A stretch of DNA of 64,000 nucleotides. Origin: Desulfobacterales bacterium (lineage in GTDB: Bacteria; Desulfobacterota; Desulfobacteria; Desulfobacterales; JAAELO01). The notes beneath the pieces are model-generated. The model saw only the letters and a program-made list of their open reading frames with translations. It ran no database searches and had not been told where the DNA came from. Of the stretch, positions 26,848 to 36,921 are shown piece after piece. The stretch lies in contig JAAELO010000631.1 in assembly GCA_024226555.1 (NCBI GenBank), positions 1 through 64,000 of the forward strand, in the 5' to 3' direction. The translations under genes and the position numbers were made by a program. The first letter of the stretch is position 1, and each line of letters opens with the position of its first letter.

Positions 26848-29640
26848 ATGGATTATAAAGATACACTAAACCTTCCAAAGACAAAATTTGCTATGAAGGC
26901 AAATCTGGCTGGAAAAGAGCCAAAAAAGATAAAAGAGTGGGAAGAAAAAGGTTTATATAAAAAAATCAGAGAAGTTTCAAAAGGTAGAAAAAAGTTTATT
27001 CTACATGATGGGCCTCCGTATGCAAATGGAAACCTTCATATGGGTCACGCTATTAATAAGATCCTGAAGGATATAATTATAAGATCAAAACAGATGAATG
27101 GATTTGATGCTCCATATGTTCCAGGTTGGGATTGTCACGGACTTCCAATTGAACACAATGTTGACAAAAAACTTGGCTCTAAAAAAAGAGATATGTCTGT
27201 TACTCAGATACGAAATAAGTGCAGAGATTATGCAAACAATTTCGTAAATATACAAAGAGATGAGTTTAAACGTTTTGGTATAATGGGAGAGTGGGAAAAT
27301 CCATATCTAACAATGGATTATGATTATGAAGCTTCTATCGCTAAAGAGTGTGGTGAGCTTGCACTTGGTGGAAGTATGTATGTTGGTAAAAAACCGATAC
27401 ACTGGTGTTGTAGTTGTCGAACAGCTCTTGCAGAGGCAGAAATTGAGCATAAGGATCATAGCTCTCCATCAATATATGTAAAATTTGAGTCAGAAGACCT
27501 AACAGGAGATTTTCCTGAATTAAAAGGTAAAAAAACATCACTTGTTATATGGACAACAACTCCATGGACTATACCTGCCAACCTTGCTGTTTGTTTAAAT
27601 GCGGAGTTTGAATATGTTGCTGTTGAGGTATCAGACAATGAAGTTCTTATTGTTGCAAAAGAACTTTCAGAGAACCTGATGAAGATATTTGGTTTTGAGA
27701 ATTCAAAAGAGCTTGTAATTTTTACAGGTGAAAAGCTTGAAAATAAAAAGTGTACGCACCCAATATATGACAGAGAATCTTTAATAATTAATGGAGACCA
27801 TGTAACCCTTGAAGCAGGTACAGGTTGTGTACATACTGCCCCCGGCCATGGATCAGATGACTATATAGCTTCACTAAAATATGGGATTGAGCCTTATTCA
27901 CCAGTTAATGATGGTGGAATATTTACAGATGAGGTTGAGCTTTTTAATGGTCAGTTTATAACTAAAGCAAACCCAATGATAATAGAAACTCTCGAACAAA
28001 AAGGAGCTCTATTAAATTCTGAAGATATATCTCACTCCTATCCACATTGCTGGAGATGCAAAAAACCTGTGATTTTCAGAGCGACTCCTCAGTGGTTTGT
28101 TTCCATGGATAATACAAAACTTAGAGAGAAATCTTTAAAAGAGATAGACAATGTAAAATGGATTCCTTCATGGGGTAGAGAGAGAATCTACGGAATGATT
28201 GAGAACAGACCTGATTGGTGTTTATCAAGACAAAGATCCTGGGGTGTCCCAATTCCTGTTTTCCATTGTGAAAAATGTGAAGGGGTTTTCGTTTCAAGAG
28301 AGTCTGTGGATAAAGTTTATGATCTTTTCTGTGAACAAGGAGCTGATGTTTGGTTTGATAATGATGCTAAATATTTAATGCCTGAAGGATCAACCTGTAA
28401 ATGTGGTTCTACAGACTTCATAAAAGATGGAAATATATTAGATGTCTGGTTTGACTCAGGAACAAGTCATGCAGCTGTTTTAGATAAAAGAGATTATTTA
28501 CAAAGACCTGCAGATCTTTATCTTGAGGGAAGCGATCAGCACAGAGGTTGGTTTCATAGTTCATTATTAACAGCAGTTGGTAGAACGGATAAAGCACCTT
28601 ACAAATCGGTTTTAACCCATGGATTTGTAGTTGATAAAAATGGTCGCAAAATGTCAAAATCTGTTGGAAATGTGATTCCACCTAAGAAAATAATCGATCA
28701 GTATGGTGCTGAAATACTAAGGCTTTGGGTATCAGCTTCAGATTACAGAGATGATATACGAATATCAGATAACATTGTAAAACAGTTATCCGATTCATAT
28801 AGAAGAATTCGAAATACATGCAGATATATGCTTGGAAACTTTAATGGATTTAATCCAATAACTGATATGGTTTCCTATGAAGAGATGACAGATCTTGACA
28901 GATATACTTTATCCAAGCTTGGTAAATTAATAGATAAATCTTTAAATGCTTATGAGACTTATGAGTTCCATACTATCTACCATTCACTTCACAACTTCTG
29001 TATTGTAGATCTTTCATCATTTTATCTGGATATAATTAAGGACAGACTTTACACTCTTCCAGAGTCTGATTTAACAAGAAAGAGTGCAGTTACTGTAATG
29101 TATATATTAACGGATTCTATTGCACGTCTAATGGCTCCGATTCTGCCATTCACTTCAGATGAGGTTTGGGAACATATGCCTGAATTTGAAGGTAAAGATG
29201 AAAGTATCCATTTAATTTCTCTTCCGGAATCTAAAGATGAATGGAAAAATGAAGAGAATTTTAAAAAATGGGAACAGATAGTATCCATAAGAAATGAAGT
29301 TACAAAAGCTCTTGAGAAAGCACGTGCTGATAAAATGATAGGTCACCCTCTTGATGCAGAAATTAACCTTTCATTAGGAGAAAACTTTGAATTGTTTAAT
29401 TCCTATAAAGAGGATTTAAGGGATATCTTTATCGTTTCAAATGTTAATATATTTGAAAATGAAAAGTTTGAAGGTGCATATGATAGTGAAGAGATAGAAT
29501 CTTTATCTATAAAAGTTAAAAAAGCTGGTGGTGATAAATGTGCAAGGTGCTGGGTTTATGATGAAAGTGTAGGTTCAAATACAAAGCATCCAACTGCTTG
29601 CAACAGATGTGTATCTTCACTTGAAACTTTAGGATTATAA
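26848..29640 (+). CDS. ileS: Isoleucyl-tRNA synthetase
   Basis: A 930-residue class-I synthetase of the bacterial type. HIGH motif within [17 protein letters not shown], the editing domain with [13 protein letters not shown] and [12 protein letters not shown], the [15 protein letters not shown] block, KMSKS in [14 protein letters not shown], and a C-terminal zinc site CARCWVYD...CNRC. GGAGAG at 26838-26843 favours the ATG at 26848 over an in-frame TTG at 26836. It heads a run ileS-lspA-lgt-holA-small gene on the plus strand with short gaps or overlaps. Confidence 0.97.
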   Translation: MDYKDTLNLPKTKFAMKANLAGKEPKKIKEWEEKGLYKKIREVSKGRKKFILHDGPPYANGNLHMGHAINKILKDIIIRSKQMNGFDAPYVPGWDCHGLPIEHNVDKKLGSKKRDMSVTQIRNKCRDYANNFVNIQRDEFKRFGIMGEWENPYLTMDYDYEASIAKECGELALGGSMYVGKKPIHWCCSCRTALAEAEIEHKDHSSPSIYVKFESEDLTGDFPELKGKKTSLVIWTTTPWTIPANLAVCLNAEFEYVAVEVSDNEVLIVAKELSENLMKIFGFENSKELVIFTGEKLENKKCTHPIYDRESLIINGDHVTLEAGTGCVHTAPGHGSDDYIASLKYGIEPYSPVNDGGIFTDEVELFNGQFITKANPMIIETLEQKGALLNSEDISHSYPHCWRCKKPVIFRATPQWFVSMDNTKLREKSLKEIDNVKWIPSWGRERIYGMIENRPDWCLSRQRSWGVPIPVFHCEKCEGVFVSRESVDKVYDLFCEQGADVWFDNDAKYLMPEGSTCKCGSTDFIKDGNILDVWFDSGTSHAAVLDKRDYLQRPADLYLEGSDQHRGWFHSSLLTAVGRTDKAPYKSVLTHGFVVDKNGRKMSKSVGNVIPPKKIIDQYGAEILRLWVSASDYRDDIRISDNIVKQLSDSYRRIRNTCRYMLGNFNGFNPITDMVSYEEMTDLDRYTLSKLGKLIDKSLNAYETYEFHTIYHSLHNFCIVDLSSFYLDIIKDRLYTLPESDLTRKSAVTVMYILTDSIARLMAPILPFTSDEVWEHMPEFEGKDESIHLISLPESKDEWKNEENFKKWEQIVSIRNEVTKALEKARADKMIGHPLDAEINLSLGENFELFNSYKEDLRDIFIVSNVNIFENEKFEGAYDSEEIESLSIKVKKAGGDKCARCWVYDESVGSNTKHPTACNRCVSSLETLGL

Positions 29641-29653
29641 AAAAAGGTTTTAT

Positions 29654-30169
29654 ATGTTTAAAAAGATTCTCGATAGTTTGGAAATTTCTAAAGAAAAAAT
29701 AATCAGATTAGCTATTATAGCATTTATTTTTATACCATTAGATCAGATAACCAAAAAGATAATAACTTTGAATGTGAAGATCTATGAAATAATACCTGTT
29801 ATTCCAGGTTTTTTTGATATAACCCATCTTTTAAATAAAGGTGGGTTTTTCGGATTTTTATCAGGGCAAAGCATTGGGATACGGATAGCTGTTTTTTTAA
29901 TATTTTCCGGTCTTGCAACGCTTTTGGTACTTTATTACTACTTTAAAATACCATACAAAATAAATACCCTTTCATATGCAACAGCTCTTATTTTTGCCGG
30001 TGCAATTGGAAATATTATTGATAGAGTCCGTTTTCAGCAGGTTGTTGATTTTCTTGATTTTCACCTATTTGGATGGCACTGGCCTGCATTCAATGTCGCA
30101 GATATAGCTATTTCTATAGGTGTAATGTTGTTTTTTTATAATATGATTTTTCTAAAAGATGAATTTTAA
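29654..30169 (+). CDS. lspA: Lipoprotein signal peptidase
   Basis: A 171-residue inner-membrane aspartic protease with four membrane segments. PLDQITKK is the N-terminal motif, NKGGFFGFL corresponds to the family NxGxxFG, and GAIGNIIDRVRF...VDFLDF and WPAFNVADIAI carry the two catalytic aspartates. It removes signal peptides from lipidated prolipoproteins. It follows ileS by 13 bases, the common ileS-lspA arrangement, and precedes lgt, so two steps of lipoprotein maturation are adjacent. Confidence 0.95.
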   Translation: MFKKILDSLEISKEKIIRLAIIAFIFIPLDQITKKIITLNVKIYEIIPVIPGFFDITHLLNKGGFFGFLSGQSIGIRIAVFLIFSGLATLLVLYYYFKIPYKINTLSYATALIFAGAIGNIIDRVRFQQVVDFLDFHLFGWHWPAFNVADIAISIGVMLFFYNMIFLKDEF

Positions 30170-30182
30170 ATAAGGAATTACA

Positions 30183-30953
30183 ATGCATCCGATTTTAATA
30201 AATATAGGACCGATTCCAATAAGAAGTTACGGATTTTTTATAGCTATTGGTTTTCTTTTTGGTACATGGCTTGTAAAAAAAGAAGCAAACAGATTAGGTG
30301 AAAATACTGAAGCTATTTTAGATATGTCATTCTGGTGCCTTTTAGGTGGAATTGCGATGTCCAGAGTTTTTCATATATTTACCGACCTCAGTTCATATCT
30401 TGCTGATCCTTTAAGAATTTTTAAAATATGGGAAGGTGGTTTAGTATTTTATGGCGGTTTTATCGGAGCATTTATCGTATGCTTAATCTACATATATAAA
30501 TATAAATTCAACACTTGGAAAATCGCTGATATTGCAGCTCCTGCAGTTGCACTTGGTCACAGTATTGCACGTATAGGTTGCCTTATGGCTGGATGCTGCC
30601 ATGGAAAAGTTTGTGACCTCCCCTGGGCAATCACATTTAAAGCTCAAGGATCAATAGCTCCTCTAAATATGCCTCTTCATCCCACACAGATTTATTCATC
30701 AATTAGTAATTTCTGTATCTTCCTTTTCCTGATGTATATCAGAAAAAAGAAAATATTTGATGGACAGGTTTTCTGGATTTATGTCCTTATCTATGCGATT
30801 ACAAGATCAATTGTTGAGTTGTTTCGTGGTGACCATCAAAGGGGATTCTTTTGGGTTTTTTCAACTTCTCAAACAATCGGGATTTTAATGGTATCACTAT
30901 CCATATTCATGCTTTTCTATCTAATGAAGAAAACAAAAGATGAAAGAAATTAA
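30183..30953 (+). CDS. lgt: Prolipoprotein diacylglyceryl transferase
   Basis: A 256-residue inner-membrane enzyme with about seven membrane segments. Family motifs: PIPIRSYGFFIAIGFL, WEGGLVFYGGFIGA, HSIARIGCLMAGCCHG, HPTQIY and ELFRGDHQRGF. The segment RIGCLMAGCCHG is the cysteine-rich variant of the RxGNFxNxE motif seen in some Lgt subgroups. It transfers diacylglycerol to the lipobox cysteine. It overlaps the holA-like gene by 14 bases. Confidence 0.94.
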   Translation: MHPILINIGPIPIRSYGFFIAIGFLFGTWLVKKEANRLGENTEAILDMSFWCLLGGIAMSRVFHIFTDLSSYLADPLRIFKIWEGGLVFYGGFIGAFIVCLIYIYKYKFNTWKIADIAAPAVALGHSIARIGCLMAGCCHGKVCDLPWAITFKAQGSIAPLNMPLHPTQIYSSISNFCIFLFLMYIRKKKIFDGQVFWIYVLIYAITRSIVELFRGDHQRGFFWVFSTSQTIGILMVSLSIFMLFYLMKKTKDERN

Positions 30954-32319
30954 ATTTTCTGATTTTAAAAACTTAAAAGAAGAAGATCTTTTAAAGAGTA
31001 ATGTTTTTCTTATATTTGGAGAGAGTTTTCTCTATAAGAAAATTCTGAATAATATAGTAAATACGTTATTACCAGATGACGAAAAGGAACTTAATTTTGA
31101 GAGTTTAGAGAGCTCTGTAAATGAAATCAGTGAAATTACAGAAGCTCTTACAACTTATTCTTTCTTTTCCGACAGAAAAATAATCCATCTGTCAGACTCT
31201 AAAATATTTTATTCAAAAAAAAATGATAACGATCTAATTGAGAAAGCCAAAATTGCTTTTGATAAGGGTGAAAACAGGAAATCAGCAAAATTCATAATAA
31301 ATTATCTTTCTCTTAATAAAAAAAATTTAGATTCCATAGAGTTTTTAAAGAGCAAAATAGAACCTAATGGATGGATAGAAGAAATAATTGAATTTTGCAG
31401 GGAAAAAAAATTAAAAGTACTAAAAAGCAGTGATGATCAGAAAATTATCGTTGATCTGATTGGTAATATGCTTGAAAATAACTTTTTTATTATTACATCA
31501 GATAAAGTAGATAAAAGAAACTCTGTTTATAAAGCTATCAAAAAGAATGGTATATTGATTGACTGCTCTGTATCAAAAAGTGAAAGACGTGATGATAAAC
31601 AGAAACAGGAATTACTTTTAAGAGAACATGCCAGACATCAATTAGACAAAGTTTCTAAAGGCATAAATAATGATGCTTTAGCAAAACTGATCAGCTTAAC
31701 AGGTTTTAAACTTGAAACATTCTCTGACAACATTGAGAAACTGATAAACTTTAGTGGAAAACGAAAAAAAATTACAATAGAAGATGTTGGTTCAGTTCTT
31801 AAAAGAACCAAAACAGATCCTATTTTTGAATTAACAGGTGCTGTTGCTGAAAAAAAATTAAATGAATCACTTTTTTTTCTTAAATCTCTATTGAAAGAAA
31901 ACTTTCATCCACTCCAAATACTAACTGCTATATCAAATCAAATTAGAAAACTGATTCTATCGAGGGATTTCATCGATAGCAAATATGGTAAATCCTGGTC
32001 ATCAAACTGTAATTTTAATGTTTTTAAAAGTCAGGTTATGCAGGATATTATTTCTTTCGATAGTAAAACAAAAGAGATATGTAAAAGTCATAACGAATCT
32101 TTGGGTTTAAAAAAGGAAACGGATTTAATGCTTGCTAAGAATCCAAAAAGTCCTTATCCAGTGTATTTGTCACTAAAAAATGCATCAAAATTTACTAAAA
32201 AAAGTCTTTTAAACATTCATTACGAAATTACGAAATCCGATAAAATCTTAAAGACCAGTGCTAACAACCCTGTTATGGTCATAGAAAACATAATCTTCAA
32301 AATTTGTAGTTTGGTGTAA
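30940..32319 (+). CDS. holA: DNA polymerase III delta subunit (HolA-like), long form
   Basis: A 459-residue protein. FLIFGESFLYKKILNNIV matches the N-terminal start of the delta clamp-loader domain, ALTTYSFFSDRKIIHL the strand before the D-loop region, and KTDPIFELTGAVAEKKLNESL plus LLKENFHPLQILTAISNQIRKL the third domain of HolA. An insert of about 100 residues near 90-170 makes it longer than the ~340-residue E. coli protein. Delta loads the sliding clamp. The first 14 bases overlap lgt, so it is translationally coupled. Confidence 0.82.
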   Translation: MKEIKFSDFKNLKEEDLLKSNVFLIFGESFLYKKILNNIVNTLLPDDEKELNFESLESSVNEISEITEALTTYSFFSDRKIIHLSDSKIFYSKKNDNDLIEKAKIAFDKGENRKSAKFIINYLSLNKKNLDSIEFLKSKIEPNGWIEEIIEFCREKKLKVLKSSDDQKIIVDLIGNMLENNFFIITSDKVDKRNSVYKAIKKNGILIDCSVSKSERRDDKQKQELLLREHARHQLDKVSKGINNDALAKLISLTGFKLETFSDNIEKLINFSGKRKKITIEDVGSVLKRTKTDPIFELTGAVAEKKLNESLFFLKSLLKENFHPLQILTAISNQIRKLILSRDFIDSKYGKSWSSNCNFNVFKSQVMQDIISFDSKTKEICKSHNESLGLKKETDLMLAKNPKSPYPVYLSLKNASKFTKKSLLNIHYEITKSDKILKTSANNPVMVIENIIFKICSLV

Positions 32320-32321
32320 AA

Positions 32322-32525
32322 TTGGGTTTTATAAAAAATCAACAGATTAAAATAGCTGCAAACCTTTTGGAATGGAAACTTAAAAATGATGGAATGAAAG
32401 TTCCTGAAAGAAAAATTCTTAAAGCTCAGGCAGAAAAGGTTGTGGATGAAGCTATTAAAATTACAAAAACAAGAGGGATAAATATCCTATCTATTCTTAA
32501 AGAGCTTATTAATAAGCAAAAGTAA
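32322..32525 (+). CDS. Small hypothetical protein downstream of holA
   Basis: A 67-residue basic protein with a TTG start two bases after the holA-like stop. The translation starts MGFIKNQQIKIAANLLEWKL and is lysine-rich and helical. No family recognised. Its stop codon lies inside the hairpin at 32520-32551. Translational coupling to holA is the main support. Confidence 0.6.
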   Translation: MGFIKNQQIKIAANLLEWKLKNDGMKVPERKILKAQAEKVVDEAIKITKTRGINILSILKELINKQK

Positions 32526-32551
32526 CTTGCGAAATAAATCGCAAGTTACTT
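32520..32551 (-). terminator. Terminator of ald, overlapping the end of the holA-side operon
   Basis: AAGTAACTTGCGA at 32520-32532 pairs perfectly over 13 bases with TCGCAAGTTACTT at 32539-32551, loop AATAAA. On the minus strand it is followed by TTTGCTTATT, so it best serves the ald gene ending at 32600. It also contains the stop codon of the plus-strand small gene. Confidence 0.7.
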
Positions 32552-32599
32552 ATCGGGGTAATTCAGACAAAAGTCAGTTTTTAGAGATTCCTGATATTT

Positions 32600-33712
32600 T
32601 TATAGAAGGGAATCTATATCAGTGTAATCCAGTCCAAAAGCTTCTGCAACTGCTTCATATGTAACTTTACCAGAAACAATATTTGCTCCAAGTTTGATTG
32701 GCTCACTATCCTGCATAGCTTTTTTCCATCCCTTATTAGCAATTTCAACAGCATAAGGAAGGGTTGCATTTGTTAATGCAAGAGTCGATGTTCTTGCAAC
32801 AGCACCAGGCATGTTAGCTACACAATAATGTACAACTCCTTCAACTTCATAAACAGGTTCAGTGTGGGTTGTTGCTTTTGAAGTTTCAAAACATCCACCC
32901 TGATCAATAGCAACATCAACAATAACTGTACCATTTTCAAGATCTTTAAGATCATCACGGGATAAAAGCTTAGGAGCTTTAGCACCAGGAATAAGAACAG
33001 CACCAACGATTAGATCTGATTTTTTTGCAATTTCTCTGATTGTTGCTGAGTTTGACATCAATGTAAAACAATTTTTAGGCATTACATCATTAAGATATCT
33101 TAATCTATCAAGATTATTATCAAGTAGGTATACTTTTGCTCCAAGTCCGCAAGCCATCTTAGCAGCATTAATACCAACAATACCACCACCAATAACCAGA
33201 ACAGTACCAGGGTTTACTCCAGGAACTCCTCCAAGTAAAACTCCTTTACCACCCTGAGGTTTTTCGAGATATTTTGCACCTTCCTGAACACTCATTCTAC
33301 CTGCAACTTCACTCATTGGAGTAAGAAGTGGAAGAGAACCATTAGGAAGTTGTATGGTTTCATAAGCAATGTTTATTGCTTCGCTTTTTATAAGAGCGTT
33401 AGTTTGAGGCTCATCTGCTGCAAGGTGTAGATATGTGAATACAATTTGATCTTTTCTAATCATGTCATATTCTGAAGGTTGTGGTTCTTTAACATGCATT
33501 ACCATGTCAGATCTTTCAAAAATTTCTTTTGCTGTAGCTACAATCTCAGCTCCGGCATTAATATATTCATCATTGCTAAAACCACTACCCATTCCGGCTT
33601 TATTTTCAACAAGAACAGTATGATTATTGTTTTTCATAACTTCAACACCAGCAGGTGTCATACAAACTCTGTGTTCTTCAACCTTGATCTCTTTTAATAT
33701 ACCTACTATCAT
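32600..33712 (-). CDS. ald: Alanine dehydrogenase
   Basis: A 370-residue NAD-dependent enzyme of normal length. It begins MIVGILKEIKVEEHRVCMTP, has the substrate lysine in VMHVKEPQPSEYD, the catalytic His in FTYLHLAAD, and the NAD loop VLVIGGGIVGINAAKMACGLGA. The C-terminus has MPGAVARTSTLALTNATLPY. It interconverts L-alanine and pyruvate plus ammonia in the cytoplasm. It is downstream of an Lrp-type regulator on the same strand and divergent from a sodium/alanine symporter, together forming an alanine-use locus. Confidence 0.96.
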   Translation of the reverse strand: MIVGILKEIKVEEHRVCMTPAGVEVMKNNNHTVLVENKAGMGSGFSNDEYINAGAEIVATAKEIFERSDMVMHVKEPQPSEYDMIRKDQIVFTYLHLAADEPQTNALIKSEAINIAYETIQLPNGSLPLLTPMSEVAGRMSVQEGAKYLEKPQGGKGVLLGGVPGVNPGTVLVIGGGIVGINAAKMACGLGAKVYLLDNNLDRLRYLNDVMPKNCFTLMSNSATIREIAKKSDLIVGAVLIPGAKAPKLLSRDDLKDLENGTVIVDVAIDQGGCFETSKATTHTEPVYEVEGVVHYCVANMPGAVARTSTLALTNATLPYAVEIANKGWKKAMQDSEPIKLGANIVSGKVTYEAVAEAFGLDYTDIDSLL

Positions 33713-33741
33713 TTTAGTTTCCTTTATTTTTAGTTTTTATG

Positions 33742-34185
33742 TTACAAAATGTACGGGGTTTTAAGGTTAAAACCTTTATAAACTACAAAGCTTTCAACAC
33801 TTTTCACCCCATCAATCTTAGTAACCTGCTCTGTTATAAACTGAAGCAGTGTAAGGTTCTCATTTAATAAAACCCTTATTATCAGATCATACCTACCAGT
33901 TACGATAGATACAGATGAAACACCTCTTAAAGAACTAAACTCATCTCCTTTTTTTAAAAGATCCATATCGTCTAGTTTTACACCAAAAATAACCTCCTGA
34001 TGACCTGGTATAGCTTCGGCATCAACCAAACCAGTGATATCAAGAACTTTATCTTCAATTAGTTTGTTAACTCTCGATCTTACAGTATTTTCTGTAATAT
34101 TGAGATCTTCAGCAATTTTTTTATATGATTTACGACCATCACGAAGATGTTTAATGATATTTATGTTGGTTTTGTCAATTTTCAA
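33742..34185 (-). CDS. Lrp/AsnC-family transcriptional regulator
   Basis: A 147-residue regulator with an N-terminal winged HTH (DGRKSYKKIAEDLNITENTV, RSRVNKLIEDKVL) and a C-terminal RAM/ligand domain with VTGRYDLIIRVLL and the closing VVYKGFN. It is cotranscribed with ald, 29 bases apart, and divergent from the symporter gene. Regulation of both by alanine or another amino acid is likely by analogy with AldR/Lrp systems. Confidence 0.9.
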   Translation of the reverse strand: MKIDKTNINIIKHLRDGRKSYKKIAEDLNITENTVRSRVNKLIEDKVLDITGLVDAEAIPGHQEVIFGVKLDDMDLLKKGDEFSSLRGVSSVSIVTGRYDLIIRVLLNENLTLLQFITEQVTKIDGVKSVESFVVYKGFNLKTPYIL

Positions 34186-34518
34186 GAATTTTATCCTAAT
34201 TAAATATTTATAATTTATTCTTATAGATCCACTATAGGTGTGAGTGCGTATTATGTCAATATAAAATTATTGTATTTATATATACATAAATATATAAAAT
34301 ATATATTGAGGTAAAACAATGTTTAGCATAGCATAAGGTGTTCGTGCCTAATGTGGCATATTGTATTTTACAAATGATCAATATTCTACAATTTAAGTAA
34401 GATACATATTTATATTTGAAGTTTTGCTTGCAAAGCCTGTTTCATATTATATATGTAACTTAAATGACAAAGAGATTTGTTAGGTTTTTATATTTTAATT
34501 CATGAGGAGGGGTACAAA
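34186..34518. other. Divergent regulatory region, lrp-type gene/alanine symporter
   Basis: A very AT-rich spacer with runs such as TATATATACATAAATATATA around 34278-34300, the kind of sequence Lrp-family proteins bind. No gene was seen. AGGAGGGG at 34505-34512 is a strong ribosome-binding site for the TTG start at 34519. Confidence 0.5.
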
Positions 34519-35886
34519 TTGGAAGCATTGAACAGTTTTGTAAGTCAAATAAACAGTTTCGCTTGGGGACCAATCATGATTATTTTCCTGGTTGGTACGG
34601 GTGTAGTTCTGTCTCTTGGGACTGTTTTCGTACAATTTAGAAGATTAGGAACAGCTTTTAAGCTACTATTTTCTAAAGAACATGTTGGAGAAGGTGATAT
34701 AACACCATTTCAGGCTTTAATGACATCACTATCAGCAACTATTGGAACTGGTAATATTGCTGGTGTTGCAACAGCAATTGCAGCTGGTGGACCTGGTGCT
34801 GTTTTCTGGATGTGGGTTACAGCAGCTTTTGGTGGTGCTACTAAATATGGTGAAGCACTTCTTGCCATTAAGTACAGAATAACAAACGAAGATGGTGAAA
34901 GATCCGGTGGACCAATGTACTACATTAAACTTGGTATGGCTGATAAGTTTGGTGGTAACTGGGCATGGTTAGGATTCTGTTTTGCTTTGTTTGGTGTTGT
35001 TGCATCTTTTGGTATTGGTAATATGGTTCAATCAAACTCTGTTGCTGCTGCTCTTAAAGATAGTTACAGTATTAATCCATGGATTACAGGTGGAATTGCT
35101 GCTGTTCTTACAGCTTTGGTTATTATTGGTGGTATAAAATCAATTGGTAAAGTAACTTCAAAAATAGTTCCTGTTATGGCAGTATTATTTGTTGCCGCTT
35201 CTCTTATAATAATATTTATGAATCTTGGTAAAATTCCCGCTGCTTTCGCAATGATTTTTGATAATGCTTTTTCTGGAAAAGCTGTTGGTGGTGCTTTAAT
35301 CGGTACAGTTATAAGGTATGGTGTTGCTCGTGGTGTTTTCTCAAATGAAGCTGGTCTTGGTAGTGCTCCTATAGCTCACGCTGCTTCAAAAAATAATGAT
35401 CCTGTTACACAGGGTTTAATAGCTTCACTTGGTTCATTTATTGATACTCTTGTAATCTGTACAATGACAGCACTGGTTATTTTAATTTCTGGTCTACTAA
35501 CATTAGATCCTGTTAGTGGTTTGATGACAATTAAAAATAAACTTACTGGTGCAGCTCTTACTTCACAGGCATTTGGAGCTACAATTCCTGGTGGAGAGCA
35601 TGTTATAGCAATTGGTATTGTATTCTTTGCGTTTTCAACAATACTTGGTTGGTACTACTATGGATCAAAGTGTTTTGAGTATATATTCGGTGTAAAATCT
35701 ATTATTGCTTATAAAGTTGCCTGGGTAGCATTTGTTGTGATTGGATCTGGAATTAAAATCGGTTTTGTATGGAACCTATCAGATACATTTAATGGACTAA
35801 TGGCTATACCAAACTTAATAGCACTTCTTGCTCTATCTCCAGTAATTTTTGCACTAACAAAAGAGTATTCAGACAAAAACAAATAA
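34519..35886 (+). CDS. Sodium:alanine symporter (AGCS family)
   Basis: A polytopic inner-membrane carrier of about 455 residues. Family signatures: SLSATIGTGNIAGVATAIAA, WMWVTAAFGGATKYGEALLA, RGVFSNEAGLGSAPIAHAAS and TILGWYYYGSKCFEYIFG. It imports alanine or glycine with Na+. The frame opens earlier at 34477, but the strong Shine-Dalgarno AGGAGGGG six bases before TTG-34519 and the match of LEALNSFVSQINSFAWGP to family N-termini decide the start. It is followed by a terminator at 35902. Confidence 0.95.
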   Translation: MEALNSFVSQINSFAWGPIMIIFLVGTGVVLSLGTVFVQFRRLGTAFKLLFSKEHVGEGDITPFQALMTSLSATIGTGNIAGVATAIAAGGPGAVFWMWVTAAFGGATKYGEALLAIKYRITNEDGERSGGPMYYIKLGMADKFGGNWAWLGFCFALFGVVASFGIGNMVQSNSVAAALKDSYSINPWITGGIAAVLTALVIIGGIKSIGKVTSKIVPVMAVLFVAASLIIIFMNLGKIPAAFAMIFDNAFSGKAVGGALIGTVIRYGVARGVFSNEAGLGSAPIAHAASKNNDPVTQGLIASLGSFIDTLVICTMTALVILISGLLTLDPVSGLMTIKNKLTGAALTSQAFGATIPGGEHVIAIGIVFFAFSTILGWYYYGSKCFEYIFGVKSIIAYKVAWVAFVVIGSGIKIGFVWNLSDTFNGLMAIPNLIALLALSPVIFALTKEYSDKNK

Positions 35887-35901
35887 TATTCTTATAAAAA
35901 T

Positions 35902-35937
35902 AAAAAAAGGCTGCATTTTTTGCAGCCTTTTTTTATT
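35902..35937. terminator. Strong terminator after the alanine symporter gene
   Basis: Seven A, GGCTGCA, loop TTTTT, TGCAGCC and seven T form a classic Rho-independent terminator 16 bases after the stop. The A and T tracts on both sides would make it work in both directions. Confidence 0.92.
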
Positions 35938-36079
35938 TAAAAACCCTACCTTTCCTACTTATCATCATTAAATTTCATTCTCAAATCAATTTCAAATAAC
36001 TCTTTACAAAAAGTTTAAACGATTATAAAAAGTTCAAAATTATTAATAGATTTTTTATAAAATATGTAAGGATTATCCA

Positions 36080-36910
36080 ATGAGCAGACAGAGAACTAAA
36101 AAGAAGTTAGAAAAGATTAAAAGAGAGAAGACTATTGTAAAACTGCTTGATAAAGCATTAGTATTTCAGAAATCGGGTAGATTCTCAGATACTGAAATGA
36201 AACTTAAAGAGGTTTTTGCAATTAACCCAAATCATCTTGAAGCTCTTCATATTTATAGTCTATTTCTAATGCAACAGAAGAAATTCGAAGAATCAATAGA
36301 GATAATTAATAAATCAATAGCTATTAAGAATGATAATGACCTTGTTTACAATAATAAAGGTGTGGCTCTTAAAAAGCTTGGACAATTTGAGAAAGCTATA
36401 GATTGTTACAAAAAAGCACTAAAAATTAATCCTAAAAATGGTGAAGCATTTGTTAATCTTGGCAATATCTCTCTTGATCAAAATGAGAATGAAAAAGCTT
36501 TAGAATATTTCAAGAAAGCAAGTGATCTTGATATTAAATACAGAAAAATTTATGAAGAGAAAAAAGGATCTATAAATAAAGAATCTAATGATAATGAGAA
36601 AAACGAATCAAAGGATTCTCCTAAAAAGGCTGTTAAGAAAGCTGCTCCTAAAAAGGCTGCTAAGAAAGCCGCTCCTAAAAAGACTGCTAAGAAAGCCGCT
36701 CCTAAAAAGACTGCTAAGAAAGCCGCTCCTAAAAAGGCTGCTAAGAAAGCCGCTCCTAAAAAAACTGCTAAGAAAGCCGCTCCTAAAAAGGCTGCTAAGA
36801 AAGCCGCTCCTAAAAAGGCTGCTAAGAAAGCCGCTCCTAAAAAGGCTGCTAAGAAAGCCGCTCCTAAAAAGGCTGCTAAGAAAGCTGCTCCTAAAAAAGC
36901 AGCTAAATAG
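36080..36910 (+). CDS. TPR protein with histone-H1-like lysine/alanine repeat tail
   Basis: A 276-residue protein. Residues ~1-25 are basic. Residues ~25-160 hold about four tetratricopeptide repeats (ALHIYSLFLMQQKKFEESIE, VYNNKGVALKKLGQFEKAID, AFVNLGNISLDQNENEKALE). Residues ~181-276 are ten complete copies and one partial copy of the nonapeptide PKKAAKKAA. No signal peptide. The tail resembles histone H1-like and AlgP-like C-termini that bind DNA or other polyanions. The TPR part would bind protein. The combination suggests a nucleoid- or RNA-associated scaffold, but that is inference. The monocistronic gene is flanked by terminators or gaps. Confidence 0.85.
   Translation: MSRQRTKKKLEKIKREKTIVKLLDKALVFQKSGRFSDTEMKLKEVFAINPNHLEALHIYSLFLMQQKKFEESIEIINKSIAIKNDNDLVYNNKGVALKKLGQFEKAIDCYKKALKINPKNGEAFVNLGNISLDQNENEKALEYFKKASDLDIKYRKIYEEKKGSINKESNDNEKNESKDSPKKAVKKAAPKKAAKKAAPKKTAKKAAPKKTAKKAAPKKAAKKAAPKKTAKKAAPKKAAKKAAPKKAAKKAAPKKAAKKAAPKKAAKKAAPKKAAK
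36620..36907 (+). repeat. 27-bp tandem repeat array (10 full copies and one partial)
   Basis: The unit CCTAAAAAGGCTGCTAAGAA plus AGCCGCT starts at 36620 and recurs every 27 bases to 36890. Copies are nearly identical, differing mainly at the GCT/ACT codon giving Ala or Thr. Nucleotide identity this high points to recent unit duplication, so copy number may vary between strains. Confidence 0.95.
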
Positions 36911-36921
36911 TTTTTTGAATT

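Noticed and set aside
32520..32551. Reading the 13-bp hairpin as a terminator for the plus-strand holA-side operon
   Set aside because: It is not followed by a T tract on the plus strand (ATCGGGG follows); the T-rich side is on the minus strand, so it fits ald better.
36620..36907. Regular repeats considered as a CRISPR array
   Set aside because: The units are contiguous 27-bp copies in frame with no unique spacers, and they encode protein. No CRISPR array or cas gene was seen in the window.
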